Under the pieces are notes generated by a model. That model did not search any database and had not been told where the DNA came from. It saw only the letters and a list, made by a program, of their open reading frames with translations. DNA of 64,000 nt from Dehalococcoides mccartyi (lineage in GTDB: Bacteria > Chloroflexota > Dehalococcoidia > Dehalococcoidales > Dehalococcoidaceae), in the NCBI RefSeq assembly GCF_001889305.1, contig NZ_CP013074.1, positions 124,001-188,000 of the forward strand. Direction: 5' to 3'. A program made the position numbers and the translations under genes. Shown here piece after piece: positions 42,358-51,014 of the stretch (positions are counted from its first letter, which is position 1; each line of letters starts with the position of its first letter).

Positions 42358-43746
42358 ATGGAAAAAAGCCGTAGAGTTTATGTTTGTTCCAACTGCGGGC
42401 GTGAGAGCCTGAAGTGGCTGGGGCGCTGTCCCGGCTGTCAGGAATGGAATACCCTTGAAGAAACAACGGTTGTTTCACCTGTAGGACGTAAAAATGAACC
42501 TGCCCGTGTTATCAGCCCGGCGGCTGAGCTTTCCAGTCTGCAGGCAGCCGAAACCACCCGGCGGAGTTTATCTATTTCGGAGTTCAACCGGGTATTAGGC
42601 GGCGGCATAGTGCCGGGTTCGCTTATGCTTTTGGGTGGTGAGCCGGGAATCGGCAAATCCACTCTTCTTCTTCAGGTGGCGGCTTCGGTAGCACAAAGCG
42701 GCGGTAAGGTAGTATATGTTTCAGGGGAAGAAAACCCCGCTCAGATAAAAATGCGCGCCCAACGTCTTGGTATCAGCGGCGAAGGGCTTTTCCTTATGGC
42801 TGAGACCGACCTTAATGCCATTCTGGCTCAGCTTTCAGTCCTCAGCCCGTCATTGGTCGTTATTGACTCTATCCAAACTGTATTCCTGCCGGAGCTTGAG
42901 GCCGCACCCGGTGCTATAAATCAGGTGCGTGAATCAGCCCTCCGCCTTATGCAGTGGGCTAAAAGCAGCGGTGCCAGTGTATTTATAACAGCCCATGTTA
43001 CTAAAGAAGGCAATATAGCCGGGCCGCGCATATTGGAACACATAGTAGATGTAGTCATGTACTTTGAGGGAGAGTCCCAGAGTGCTTACCGTTTAGTGCG
43101 TTCTGTCAAAAACCGCTTCGGTTCCACTAACGAAGTGGGTATATTTGAAATGAAAAGTGAAGGTCTGGTAGAAGTAGCTAACCCTTCCCAGATATTTTTA
43201 TCAAATCGCCAGACAAACACGGTAGGCTCGGCTGTAACCGCTGTACTGGAGGGCAGCCGTCCTTTGCTGGTTGAGGTGCAGGCACTTACCAATACCACCA
43301 GTTTCGGCCAGCCGCGCCGCACTGCCAACGGGGTGGATTTTAACCGCACCCTTATGATAGCTGCGGTCCTCTCCAAACGCCTGTCCATGCGTTTAGGTAC
43401 GCAGGACATTATTGTAAACGCCACCGGCGGTATCCGTTTGGATGAGCCGGCTGCAGATTTGGCTATTGCACTGGCTATTGCTTCCAGTTACCGGGATATC
43501 GGCGTATGCCCCGAAACTATCGCTCTGGGAGAGATTGGTCTTTCTGGGGAAATGCGGACTATTTCCCATCTGGAAAGGCGTCTTTCCGAGGCCAGCCGTT
43601 TGGGTTTTAAAAGGGCTTTGGTACCGGCCGGTGCTAACTGCCACAATGTACATAATATCCAGATAATTCCGGTTTCAACTGTCAAAGAGGCAGTGAGGCT
43701 GGCACTTACCGGGGTGAAAACGGAGACGGAAGATGTTTTTGAATGA
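42358..43746 (+). CDS. radA: DNA repair protein RadA (Sms)
   Basis: This 462-residue protein begins with a C4 zinc finger ([18 protein letters not shown]) and has a RecA-type ATPase. The P-loop is [17 protein letters not shown], Walker B is [10 protein letters not shown], and the RadA-specific motif [15 protein letters not shown] is present. The C-terminal Lon-like domain has [20 protein letters not shown]. RadA helps branch migration in recombination and transformation, which fits the comEA-comEC genes in the same window. The ATG at 42358 gives MEKSRRVYV; a TTG 18 bases earlier is possible. Confidence 0.95.
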   Translation: MEKSRRVYVCSNCGRESLKWLGRCPGCQEWNTLEETTVVSPVGRKNEPARVISPAAELSSLQAAETTRRSLSISEFNRVLGGGIVPGSLMLLGGEPGIGKSTLLLQVAASVAQSGGKVVYVSGEENPAQIKMRAQRLGISGEGLFLMAETDLNAILAQLSVLSPSLVVIDSIQTVFLPELEAAPGAINQVRESALRLMQWAKSSGASVFITAHVTKEGNIAGPRILEHIVDVVMYFEGESQSAYRLVRSVKNRFGSTNEVGIFEMKSEGLVEVANPSQIFLSNRQTNTVGSAVTAVLEGSRPLLVEVQALTNTTSFGQPRRTANGVDFNRTLMIAAVLSKRLSMRLGTQDIIVNATGGIRLDEPAADLAIALAIASSYRDIGVCPETIALGEIGLSGEMRTISHLERRLSEASRLGFKRALVPAGANCHNVHNIQIIPVSTVKEAVRLALTGVKTETEDVFE

Positions 43747-44416
43747 AAAAGTCGGGGCAGTTATTGTAGCTGCCGGTCAGAGCCGCCGCATGGAGGGACA
43801 GGACAAAATATTTGCCTTGCTCGCCGGGAAACCTGTTCTGGCTCACACCCTTTCGGTTTTTCAAAAATCCCCGGAAATAGATGATATTGCTCTGGTTATG
43901 GCCGAACACAATATTGAAAAAGCTAAAGAGCTGATCAAAGAATATAATTTCAGCAAGGTAATTGCCGTATGCCCGGGCGGCGAACTCCGTCAGGACTCTG
44001 TCTGTTCGGGGCTGACTGCCTTGTGTGATTGCGGTTGGATAATAATTCATGACGGGGCGCGTCCCCTGCTTGATACTGCTTCCATACCCGAAGGACTGGA
44101 AGCTGCTAAACTCTGTGGTTCGGCTATTGCGGCCGTACCCCTCAAAGACACCATTAAAGAAATATCCCCGGAAGGGCTGGTAGAAAAAACCCTGCCCAGA
44201 GAAAAACTGATATCTGTCCAGACGCCCCAGGTATTCCGGGCAGACATTATCCAGAAAGCCTATCGCAGAGTGGGTGTAACCGCAACGGATGATGCCCAGC
44301 TGGTAGAAAAATTGAAGCTCCCTGTCAAGATATTCTCTGGTGCATATGCTAATATAAAGATAACCACACCCGAAGACCTGCTTATGGCAGAAATACTGCT
44401 GAAGAAAGGACGGTGA
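43733..44416 (+). CDS. ispD: 2-C-methyl-D-erythritol 4-phosphate cytidylyltransferase
   Basis: IspD couples CTP to MEP in the non-mevalonate isoprenoid pathway. It has 227 residues, with the nucleotide-binding [19 protein letters not shown], then [11 protein letters not shown] (D for metal) and [10 protein letters not shown]. It overlaps the end of radA by 14 bases and precedes ispF, the usual cluster. A second ATG 10 bases later is out of frame. Confidence 0.95.
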   Translation: MFLNEKVGAVIVAAGQSRRMEGQDKIFALLAGKPVLAHTLSVFQKSPEIDDIALVMAEHNIEKAKELIKEYNFSKVIAVCPGGELRQDSVCSGLTALCDCGWIIIHDGARPLLDTASIPEGLEAAKLCGSAIAAVPLKDTIKEISPEGLVEKTLPREKLISVQTPQVFRADIIQKAYRRVGVTATDDAQLVEKLKLPVKIFSGAYANIKITTPEDLLMAEILLKKGR

Positions 44417-44421
44417 GCATA

Positions 44422-44895
44422 ATGCGTGTTGGAAACGGTTATGACGTACATCGTCTGGCACCGGGGCAGAAACTGGTGCTGGGCGGGGTGGAAATTCCTT
44501 TTGAGTGTGGGCTTATCGGCTGGAGTGATGCGGACGTGCTTACCCACGCCATTATGGATTCGCTTCTGGGGGCGGCGGCGCTGGGGGATATAGGGCTTTA
44601 CTTCCCTCCGGGTGACCCCAAGTTCAAGGGCATATCTTCACTAAAGCTCCTTGAGCAGGTAACAGCCTTGCTGGCTGAAAAAGGTTTCGGGATAATAAAT
44701 ATAGATTCAGTTATAGTAGCGGAGGAACCAAAGCTACGTGGCCATGTAGATACCATGCGTAAACACCTTGCCAAGGCCATGGGGATAGACCCGGGGCGGG
44801 TAGGGATAAAAGCCAGCACTTCGGAGCAACTCGGCTTTGTAGGCCGCGAGGAAGGCATGGCAGCCTGGGCAGTGGCCCTCGTAGACGAAAAATAG
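44422..44895 (+). CDS. ispF: 2-C-methyl-D-erythritol 2,4-cyclodiphosphate synthase
   Basis: IspF makes MEcPP, two steps after IspD in the pathway. MRVGNGYDVHRLAPGQKLVL holds the zinc ligands D and H, then SDADVLTHAIMDSLLGAAA and GDIGLYFPPGD. The C terminus ASTSEQLGFVGREEGMAAWA is standard. ATG 44422 is well spaced from AAAGGA at 44405-44410 and gives the usual N terminus; the GTG at 44413 adds three residues. Confidence 0.95.
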   Translation: MRVGNGYDVHRLAPGQKLVLGGVEIPFECGLIGWSDADVLTHAIMDSLLGAAALGDIGLYFPPGDPKFKGISSLKLLEQVTALLAEKGFGIINIDSVIVAEEPKLRGHVDTMRKHLAKAMGIDPGRVGIKASTSEQLGFVGREEGMAAWAVALVDEK

Positions 44896-44898
44896 ACT

Positions 44899-46272
44899 AT
44901 GAAAATATATAACACTTTATCCGGCAAGCTGGAAGAATTTATTCCTCTGGAAGATGGCAAGGTAAAAATGTATGTCTGCGGCATAACCCCGCAGTCAGAG
45001 CCGCATATCGGCCATGCCATGAGCTATATAAACTTTGATGTAATCCGCCGTTACCTCAGCTACAAAGGTTACCGGGTAAAATATATCCAGAATTTCACAG
45101 ATATAGATGACAAGATAATTGCCAAAGCCAACGCTCAGGGCATAGAGCCTTCTACCCTGGCCGAAAGAAATATAGGGGTGTTTCTGGATGCCATGGCCGC
45201 ACTCAACATAACTCCGGCAGACTACTACCCGCGGGCAACTCAGGAAGTGCCCAAGATAATAGAAATGGTCTCCGGACTTATAGAAAAAGGCTATGCATAC
45301 GAGGCAGGCGGCAGTGTCTACCTGCGGGTGCAGCAGGTGGAAGGATACGGCAAACTGTCCCACCGCACTCTGGAACAGATGATGGCCGGTGCCCGGGTGG
45401 AAATTGATGGAGAAAAAGAATACCCTATGGACTTTGCCCTTTGGAAAGCCACCAAGCCTGGTGAACCTTCCTGGGAAAGTCCCTGGGGATTGGGACGCCC
45501 TGGCTGGCATATTGAGTGTTCGGCCATGTCTCTGCGTTATCTTGGAGAGCAGATAGATATACACGGCGGCGGGCAGGACCTTATCTTTCCCCACCATGAA
45601 AATGAAATAGCCCAGTCAGAGTGTTTTAGCGGGGTCAAACCCTTTGTAAAATATTGGCTGCATAACGGCCTTCTCAAGCTTGGCGAAGAAAAAATGAGCA
45701 AGTCACTTGGTAATCTGGTTACCATAAAAGAAGCCCTCAGCCACTATTCGGCTGATGCCCTGCGTATTTTTGTGCTTAGCTCCAGCTATCGTAATCCGCT
45801 TACTTATTCTGAAGAAGCCCTGGAAGCGGCCGAAAAAGGGGCGGAACGCCTGCGTCAGACAGCCGCCAGACAGGATAATCCCCAAGCCAATGAAACAAAT
45901 GTAGATGTTAAGACATACCGTGAGCGGTTTACCCAGTATTTGGACAATGACTTTAATACCTCAGCCGCTTTGGCTACTATCTTTGACCTCAGTAGGGAGT
46001 TAAACCGTATTGAAGCTGAGGGTGGTAAAAGTACGGACGGACAAAAACTGTTTAAAGAACTTGCAGATATTCTCGGGCTGAGTCTAAAAATAGCAGAACC
46101 CGAGACTGGGACCGATTCCGTACCTTTTATAGAGTTGTTGATAGAACTCAGAAAAGACCTGCGTCTGGCAAAGCAGTACCAGCTGGCAGACAAAATCCGT
46201 ACCAGTCTGGATTCTGCCGGGATACTTCTTGAAGATTCTGCCGGTGGCACTGTCTGGAAAGCAAAAAAGTAA
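44899..46272 (+). CDS. cysS: Cysteinyl-tRNA synthetase
   Basis: This 457-residue class I synthetase has the HIGH motif in [18 protein letters not shown] and KMSKS in [10 protein letters not shown]. The zinc site uses C in the first motif, WHIECSAM, and [11 protein letters not shown]. The first block differs from the common CGPTVYD...HIGNAR. It is 3 bases after the ispF stop, in the radA-ispD-ispF-cysS operon. A terminator follows. Confidence 0.95.
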   Translation: MKIYNTLSGKLEEFIPLEDGKVKMYVCGITPQSEPHIGHAMSYINFDVIRRYLSYKGYRVKYIQNFTDIDDKIIAKANAQGIEPSTLAERNIGVFLDAMAALNITPADYYPRATQEVPKIIEMVSGLIEKGYAYEAGGSVYLRVQQVEGYGKLSHRTLEQMMAGARVEIDGEKEYPMDFALWKATKPGEPSWESPWGLGRPGWHIECSAMSLRYLGEQIDIHGGGQDLIFPHHENEIAQSECFSGVKPFVKYWLHNGLLKLGEEKMSKSLGNLVTIKEALSHYSADALRIFVLSSSYRNPLTYSEEALEAAEKGAERLRQTAARQDNPQANETNVDVKTYRERFTQYLDNDFNTSAALATIFDLSRELNRIEAEGGKSTDGQKLFKELADILGLSLKIAEPETGTDSVPFIELLIELRKDLRLAKQYQLADKIRTSLDSAGILLEDSAGGTVWKAKK

Positions 46273-46287
46273 AGTAAAACACGGAAT

Positions 46288-46320
46288 CTTGGGGTTAAAT
46301 AATCGCCCCGAGGTTTTATT
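46288..46320 (+). terminator. Intrinsic terminator of the radA-cysS operon
   Basis: CTTGGGG-TTAAATAATCG-CCCCGAG (one G-U pair) then GTTTTATT lies 16 bases after the cysS stop and before the tRNA gene. Confidence 0.75.
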
Positions 46321-46379
46321 ATAAAGCTAAAAAAAGTTGCACTTGGTGTCTATTTGTGATAGATTATCTATCTGTTGCT

Positions 46380-46455
46380 GGGGCCGTAGTTCACTTGGGA
46401 GAACGTTTGACTGGCAGTCAAAAGGTAGAGGGTTCGAATCCCTCCGGCTCCACCA
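46380..46455 (+). tRNA. tRNA-Ala (anticodon GGC)
   Basis: The 76 nt fold as a full cloverleaf: acceptor GGGGCCG/CGGCTCC, D stem GTTC/GAAC, anticodon stem TTTGA/TCAAA with loop CTGGCAG, T stem GAGGG/CCCTC with TTCGAAT. The anticodon is GGC (Ala, GCC codons). G3-U70 is present, the universal identity element for AlaRS. CCA is encoded. Its 3' half (46411-46455) forms part of the att repeat and is left intact by integration. Confidence 0.97.
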
Positions 46456-46468
46456 TAAAGCTAAAAGC
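46411..46468 (+). repeat. Left att site (58-bp direct repeat, 3' end of tRNA-Ala)
   Basis: CTGGCAGTCAAAAGG through CTAAAAGC is identical to 62685-62742. It runs from the anticodon loop to 13 bases past the CCA. The following 25 bases before the integrase start also resemble the region after the second copy (CGGTAGC), which shows related element ends. Confidence 0.95.
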
Positions 46469-46489
46469 ACCGCCGGTAGCCAAAAATGA

Positions 46490-47449
46490 ATGCTTTTAGA
46501 CCATTTAACTAGTTCCAGTTCCAACGAACAGTCCAAAGCTGAAACCTACCATTTAACTGATTTCAAAAACCTCTCCGGCAGGCTGAAAGCCTTTATCCTT
46601 ACGTGCAAAGTTGCCCGATTATCTCCGCATACTATCAAATACTACACTTATGCCCTTACTTCATTTTTAGGCTATTGCTCTACCTTGGGCATAAATGCAG
46701 TTGAGGAGATAGAGGCAAACCACGTCAGGCTTTACTTAGTCAAACTACAGGAGAGGAATAACCCGACCTCAGTACTTGATTACTACAAGGCTGTAAAGCG
46801 CTTCTTTAACTGGCTTATTGAGGAAGGCGTGCTTTCAAAAAGTCCCCTGGCCACCATTAAGCCGCCCCGGACAGAACAAAAAGTAATCCGGCCATTTACC
46901 AAACAGCAAATAGAAGATCTGCTTAATACCTGCGGAGATAGTCCAACCGGGTTGAGAAACCGGGCCATGATACTCACTATGCTGGATACCGGGCTGCGTG
47001 TTTCTGAAATGGCAGCTATCCAGCTAAAAGACGTAGATTTTGATAAGGAAACCATAATCGTAATGGGTAAGGGCGCTAAGCAACGTATAGTTCGCATTGG
47101 ACATAAAACCCAGGAATCTATCCTACGTTACCTGCTTACCAGGCAAGACGAATGCCCGGCACTCTGGCTTTCAACTACAGGCACTGGTCTTTCAACCGAA
47201 GGGATAAAAGTAGTAGTACGGGAATTGGGTAAAAGATCAGGAATTACTGGCGTAAGGTGCAGCCCCCATACTTTCCGGCATACCTTTGCTACTCAATCAC
47301 TTATAAACGGGGCAGGAGAATTTGAAGTTCAATCTTTGCTTGGCCATAGCACCTTAACCATGACAAAACGCTATACAGCGAGCTTAAGAAGTGAATATGC
47401 TGTTCAGGAACACAAAAAATTCAGTCCAGTGGATAATATGAGACTATAA
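46490..47449 (+). CDS. Tyrosine integrase/recombinase
   Basis: This 319-residue integrase starts 22 bases after the att repeat. The SAM-like N-terminal DNA-binding domain covers about residues 25-115 (LSPHTIKYYTYALTSFLGYC). The catalytic domain has R in LDTGLRVSEMA, K in GKGAKQRIVRI, H-x-x-R in HTFRHTFATQ, H in LLGHSTLTMT and the nucleophile Y in KRYTASL. All five catalytic residues are intact. A related but broken copy lies at 62767. Confidence 0.95.
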   Translation: MLLDHLTSSSSNEQSKAETYHLTDFKNLSGRLKAFILTCKVARLSPHTIKYYTYALTSFLGYCSTLGINAVEEIEANHVRLYLVKLQERNNPTSVLDYYKAVKRFFNWLIEEGVLSKSPLATIKPPRTEQKVIRPFTKQQIEDLLNTCGDSPTGLRNRAMILTMLDTGLRVSEMAAIQLKDVDFDKETIIVMGKGAKQRIVRIGHKTQESILRYLLTRQDECPALWLSTTGTGLSTEGIKVVVRELGKRSGITGVRCSPHTFRHTFATQSLINGAGEFEVQSLLGHSTLTMTKRYTASLRSEYAVQEHKKFSPVDNMRL

Positions 47450-47450
47450 T

Positions 47451-47972
47451 TTATTGATTGTTATCGATTCCTTTGTTACCAAGTAATTCAGCAGCTAAAG
47501 CTACTCCACCAAGTAGTGCTAGGCCAACAACTATAGTATTGGCTATCTCCATTTTTGTATTTGTATATTCTTTATATAGTTTTATCTTTCCCGAATGGCC
47601 ATTTGGACATTGTTGATAAGCAAAATGATACAAACTTACTGGTACACCACAATCACATTTGCCTATTTCTGTTTTTAATATTCTTTGTAGATGAGCTCTA
47701 GCACGTTCTGCCACAGTTAATTTCTCTTGTGCTACTCTAAGCTCAGTTTTTTCTTTCTCTAATTCAATTTGAAGATTTCTATTTATATTTTCTTGTTGTA
47801 TAAATTTATTCCGAATTTCTCTTAGTTTTTGTTGATTATCTGGTAATAATAGTCCTTGATTCAGTAAATCGACAATTATATCGCCTTTCTGTTTTCCGGA
47901 TAATTGAGCTAATTCAGTGATCTTTTCTTTAATTTCTTGGGGTATTCTAGCATAAATTGCAACGGTACTCAT
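47451..47972 (-). CDS. RHH-coiled coil-zinc ribbon-TM protein, unknown function
   Basis: This 173-residue protein has an N-terminal MSTVAIYARIPQEIKEKITE, a ribbon-helix-helix-like DNA-binding pattern (KGDIIVDLLNQGLLL as the second helix). A coiled coil (about 55-105) follows, then a four-cysteine cluster (CDCGVPVSLYHFAYQQCPNG) and a C-terminal TM segment (IVVGLALLGGVALAAELLG). The ATG at 47972 follows GGAGG at distance 11; the TTG at 47990 is an alternative. It is A+T-rich. It may tether DNA to the membrane, but this is inference. Confidence 0.72.
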   Translation of the reverse strand: MSTVAIYARIPQEIKEKITELAQLSGKQKGDIIVDLLNQGLLLPDNQQKLREIRNKFIQQENINRNLQIELEKEKTELRVAQEKLTVAERARAHLQRILKTEIGKCDCGVPVSLYHFAYQQCPNGHSGKIKLYKEYTNTKMEIANTIVVGLALLGGVALAAELLGNKGIDNNQ

Positions 47973-48098
47973 TTTCGTGATTTCCTCCAATATAGTAATA
48001 TCTATATCAATATAATATCATAATGTCAGAAATTAACAAGCATTAGCCTAATAACTACTTATTAAATATTTAATATGTTATGAAAAACACCCACTGTG

Positions 48099-48126
48099 TT
48101 GACAATTTACAAATATAATATATAGT
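48099..48126 (+). promoter_or_regulatory. Candidate promoter for the 57-residue ORF
   Basis: TTGACA (48099-48104), a 16-base spacer and TATAGT (48121-48126) precede the SD and ATG at 48170. Confidence 0.55.
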
Positions 48127-48169
48127 ATGTCGGTAATTAATTATATTTCTGATAAGAAGGGAGAGAGAA

Positions 48170-48343
48170 ATGCCTCTTATCATTACGAAAAGTTCTAATC
48201 AAGGATTAGGCGATATTGAACGCAAAGCCCGTATTAATGATTGGATTAATTCTAATGGTTCAAAGCAATGTGTGATTGATAAGCCCGTTAACTGTAAAAA
48301 TTCTAAATCTCCAACAGTTTTAGTTAGATGTTCAGCAAAGTGA
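48170..48343 (+). CDS. Small basic protein, unknown function (57 residues)
   Basis: ATG 48170 follows AAGGGAGAGA, a strong SD, with a promoter-like TTGACA/TATAGT upstream. The peptide begins MPLIITKSSNQGLGDIERKA and ends VRCSAK; it is basic and Asn/Ser/Lys-rich. No family is recognised. It is probably the first gene of a short rightward unit with the next ORF. Confidence 0.55.
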   Translation: MPLIITKSSNQGLGDIERKARINDWINSNGSKQCVIDKPVNCKNSKSPTVLVRCSAK

Positions 48344-48355
48344 GTTTTTAGATAT

Positions 48356-48850
48356 TTGTTTCTAAAATTCAAACCTTCCTCAAAGAAAGCTTCCAGTAGA
48401 CATGGCCCAAACAGGTTAAACGATTATATGTTCCAACATGAACGTCGGTTAGATGATTATGATTATTTCATCAATGATTATAATATTAACTGGGATACAT
48501 TAAGTTTTCATGATGGAATTAAGTTAATAATGCATTTAGAATGCACAAGTAATTTAGTGATAACTATTGAAAAATTCGCAAAAATAACATCTGATATGAT
48601 TGCTGGACAATATATTTATTTTGCTCAGACTCATACTTATTCTTATAACGTTTCAATAAGAGACATTGGAAATTGTTTTAGATACGATAACTGCCATAAG
48701 CATCGTAACCACCAAACTGAACACCATTTGCATGTATATTCACAGCCAGGTAAAGGTGAAAAAGATGGCAGCCCAATTTGTTTAGGAGATGACTGGCCGC
48801 ATATGCATGAGGTAATAGAAGATTCTATACATTACTTAGCTAGTATATAG
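48356..48850 (+). CDS. His/Tyr-rich protein of unknown function
   Basis: This 164-residue protein (TTG start at 48356) or shorter version (ATG 48428) follows the small gene after 12 bases. The C-terminal half is rich in His, Asp and Cys (CHKHRNHQTEHHLHVYSQ; GDDWPHMHEVIEDS), suggesting metal binding. There is no clear SD and no recognised family. The A+T-rich composition fits the element cargo. Confidence 0.5.
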   Translation: MFLKFKPSSKKASSRHGPNRLNDYMFQHERRLDDYDYFINDYNINWDTLSFHDGIKLIMHLECTSNLVITIEKFAKITSDMIAGQYIYFAQTHTYSYNVSIRDIGNCFRYDNCHKHRNHQTEHHLHVYSQPGKGEKDGSPICLGDDWPHMHEVIEDSIHYLASI

Positions 48851-48890
48851 GCGCTATTTAATTCAAAAATAAACAGAAACCATCAGCTGA

Positions 48891-50042
48891 CTATTTTATT
48901 AATTCGCCACCCAACTTAATCGCTTCTTCTACTATCCGTGGCAACTTCTCGTTATTCATACCGCCAACTTCTATCATCCGGTTTTGAACTTCAATTCTGA
49001 ATTCATCCGAGTTAAACCATTGTGCTGCTTCCTGATTTACCTGATTGGCAGCATGAATTGTGCCAGTTGATACACAGCAGAGGGCCGCAGCTGTCAGAAG
49101 TACACCTCTGGCTTGTCTCATAAGGTGATCATACCTACACTTTTTCTGTTTATATCTCAGTACTCCATAGAGTTCTCCGAAGAAGCTATAACCTTCTTCT
49201 ATTACATTCCACCAGTCTTTCACTTTCCACCTGTGGCGGTGACTATCATTACCCGGGGTTCTAATAGTAAGCCAGTCCTGGACGCAGTATCGCCAAATAT
49301 CGCTTATACGTTCTGTAAGAGACCAGAAATCATCAACACTCATTTCCTTGAGAAAATCACGCCTGCATTGAAATTCAACCCGGGTTACTGCGCTTACACC
49401 GTCCCAGCCATTGGCTGACCAAAGTGTTTGAAACCACTCTTTTTGTGAGATAATAACTTCCAGGCTTTTATCATATATCCGACTAATAATTGCACCCTGG
49501 CCGAAACGGTAGCCAGTATCCCTCTTGCCATTTACATAGTGTTCAGCCGGTAGGCTGCCGTAGTATTCAGTCTTGCCTCTGGCCCGGGTTACTACATCAT
49601 TAGCCAAGTTTATTTGGGGCATATCCATTTGCAGATCTATACACAGGTCACACCGGGAGACTTTATCACCGGTTATAATGGCCCAGGTGCTTAGCCAGTG
49701 TTTAAGGTCATATACAACGTTGCGTGCGTTGAAAGACCAAAGATATTCGGCCCTGAAGGTTACATATAATTCAGGATAGATCCGGCCATTCTCTGGCTTT
49801 CTGGCAATACAGATGCTTACATCGGCGTTTTCAAGCACCCATTCGTAGCCCTTAGCGCCTCTGGCATGGACTACAAAAGGCTTTCCGTACCAATCTATAC
49901 CTGTGCCTTTGCCGCCAAAGAGCTTTTCGCCGGCTTCTTCTTTGGCTTGCTCAAGGATTTTAAAGCTTTCGGGGTCTCTGTATCCTGCTACGTTAAAACC
50001 TATTACCAGACTATCTATTCCAGAACCAATAACTGTATACAT
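48891..50042 (-). CDS. Rolling-circle replication initiator (Rep_trans/RstA-like)
   Basis: This 383-residue protein contains the Rep_trans (PF02486) pattern: SRCDLCIDL (about 129-137; RxDxxxD), TGYRFG, RIYDKSLE (about 188-195, catalytic Tyr 190) and VTRVEFQ. It nicks one strand at the double-strand origin. The C terminus has a hydrophobic stretch (GVLLTAAALCCVSTG) unlike plain Rep proteins, possibly a membrane or dimer contact. A perfect hairpin lies just upstream at 50084-50116. This family serves many filamentous phages and small plasmids. Confidence 0.82.
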   Translation of the reverse strand: MYTVIGSGIDSLVIGFNVAGYRDPESFKILEQAKEEAGEKLFGGKGTGIDWYGKPFVVHARGAKGYEWVLENADVSICIARKPENGRIYPELYVTFRAEYLWSFNARNVVYDLKHWLSTWAIITGDKVSRCDLCIDLQMDMPQINLANDVVTRARGKTEYYGSLPAEHYVNGKRDTGYRFGQGAIISRIYDKSLEVIISQKEWFQTLWSANGWDGVSAVTRVEFQCRRDFLKEMSVDDFWSLTERISDIWRYCVQDWLTIRTPGNDSHRHRWKVKDWWNVIEEGYSFFGELYGVLRYKQKKCRYDHLMRQARGVLLTAAALCCVSTGTIHAANQVNQEAAQWFNSDEFRIEVQNRMIEVGGMNNEKLPRIVEEAIKLGGELIK

Positions 50043-50083
50043 TTTGCTGCCTGCCTTTATCCGGGTGTATTCGTATGGCGTTT

Positions 50084-50116
50084 GCGACCTCCCTGTTAGT
50101 AGGTGAGGGAGGTCGC
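50084..50116 (-). repeat. Perfect 11-bp inverted repeat before rep
   Basis: GCGACCTCCCT, an 11-base spacer, then AGGGAGGTCGC lies 42-74 bases upstream of the rep start. It may be the origin nick-site hairpin, an operator or a terminator of the upstream genes; no U-run follows. Confidence 0.7.
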
Positions 50117-50176
50117 CGGTCTTCCCGGCTATATTGAATTTTTGATGTTGTTAAATTGGTGCCGGCATTTATTCTT

Positions 50177-50827
50177 CTATGCTGGCACTAATTGGGCTTG
50201 CCGCACTGCCCTTGCTATTGCTAATCCCATACATAAAGGCACACCATTACCTACAGCCTTTTCCTTAGATGCAGCCAGTAAGTCCGGCAAATCAAAATCA
50301 CGGGGCAAACCCTGTAACTCGCACATGTCAGCGAAATAATAAGAAGCTAAGCCTCTTCTTACAGTACCCTTACTACCTGAACGGTTTGCAGCTCTTACTG
50401 CATAAGCGAATTCCCTATGTTCAAACAAGGCTACCTCTATAAATGGCTTCAAATCCAAATTACTATGAAAATATCTGACTCTACTCTGTTTCTCCCCCAG
50501 ATACCGGGGAGATAATTTGACTACATACGGCGCATCATGTTTTACAACAGCTTCCAGCACCCACCATAAAGGCTGTGCTTCGTCTTTAATACGCATAGCC
50601 TCGTCCCATAGTGAGTAACCTACCATGCTATTAAGATGTGCCAGTTTACTTTCCCCAACACAAGGTGGACCACCAATCAATCCGGCAAATACTCCGGCCT
50701 CAGGATGAAAACTTTTAATATCTCCGCCCCAAAGCAGGTCTGGTCCGCGCACAACACAATACCCTTCCTGCTCAAAGGCTTTACCGAATAAATCGACTCC
50801 AGGAAATATTGATAACACTGTATTCAT
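50177..50827 (-). CDS. C5 cytosine-specific DNA methyltransferase, compact
   Basis: This 216-residue protein is short for a C5 methyltransferase. Motif I is LSIFPGVDLFGKAFEQ, motif IV GGPPCVGES (catalytic Cys 56) and motif VIII QSRVRYF. Motif X is AVGNGVPLCMGLAIA. Motif VI, normally ENV, reads LEAVV, keeping the E. No restriction partner is adjacent. Phage-type methyltransferases often protect the element's own DNA. The recognition site cannot be read from sequence. Confidence 0.85.
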   Translation of the reverse strand: MNTVLSIFPGVDLFGKAFEQEGYCVVRGPDLLWGGDIKSFHPEAGVFAGLIGGPPCVGESKLAHLNSMVGYSLWDEAMRIKDEAQPLWWVLEAVVKHDAPYVVKLSPRYLGEKQSRVRYFHSNLDLKPFIEVALFEHREFAYAVRAANRSGSKGTVRRGLASYYFADMCELQGLPRDFDLPDLLAASKEKAVGNGVPLCMGLAIARAVRQAQLVPA

Positions 50828-50840
50828 GCTTTTACCTCTG

Positions 50841-51002
50841 GCGTTATTCTTAACGCCCTTTTTAAACTGTTCCCCCGACCTGAGTTTTCCAGTTTAGCCC
50901 TTGGTCAAGGCCTCGCCGCCCGGACCGGCTCTCGCCGGATCTTGCGGCTTGTTGCACAGCCTTGACTGGCAGGGCAACAGTAGAAACTGTTCAAGTCGGG
51001 GG
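50841..51002. other. Structured intergenic region, candidate packaging signal or origin
   Basis: Several nested inverted repeats are packed in about 160 bases between the methyltransferase and Zot-like genes: GCGTTA/TAACGC (50841-50856) and CCCCCGAC/GTCGGGGG (50872-50879 with 50995-51002). Within the latter lie GTCAAGGC/GCCTTGAC (50904-50911 with 50959-50966) and CCGGC/GCCGG (50925-50938). AAACTGTTC is directly repeated at 50864 and 50984. The layout resembles the hairpin-rich intergenic region of filamentous phages (origin plus packaging hairpin). Function is inferred from position and fold only. Confidence 0.6.
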
Positions 51003-51014
51003 ATGTTTTCATTT

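Noticed and set aside
50962-50972. TTGACTGGCAG in the structured region matches the tRNA anticodon arm (46406-46416)
   Set aside because: Eleven bases is too short to call an att site; the 58-bp repeats explain integration fully.
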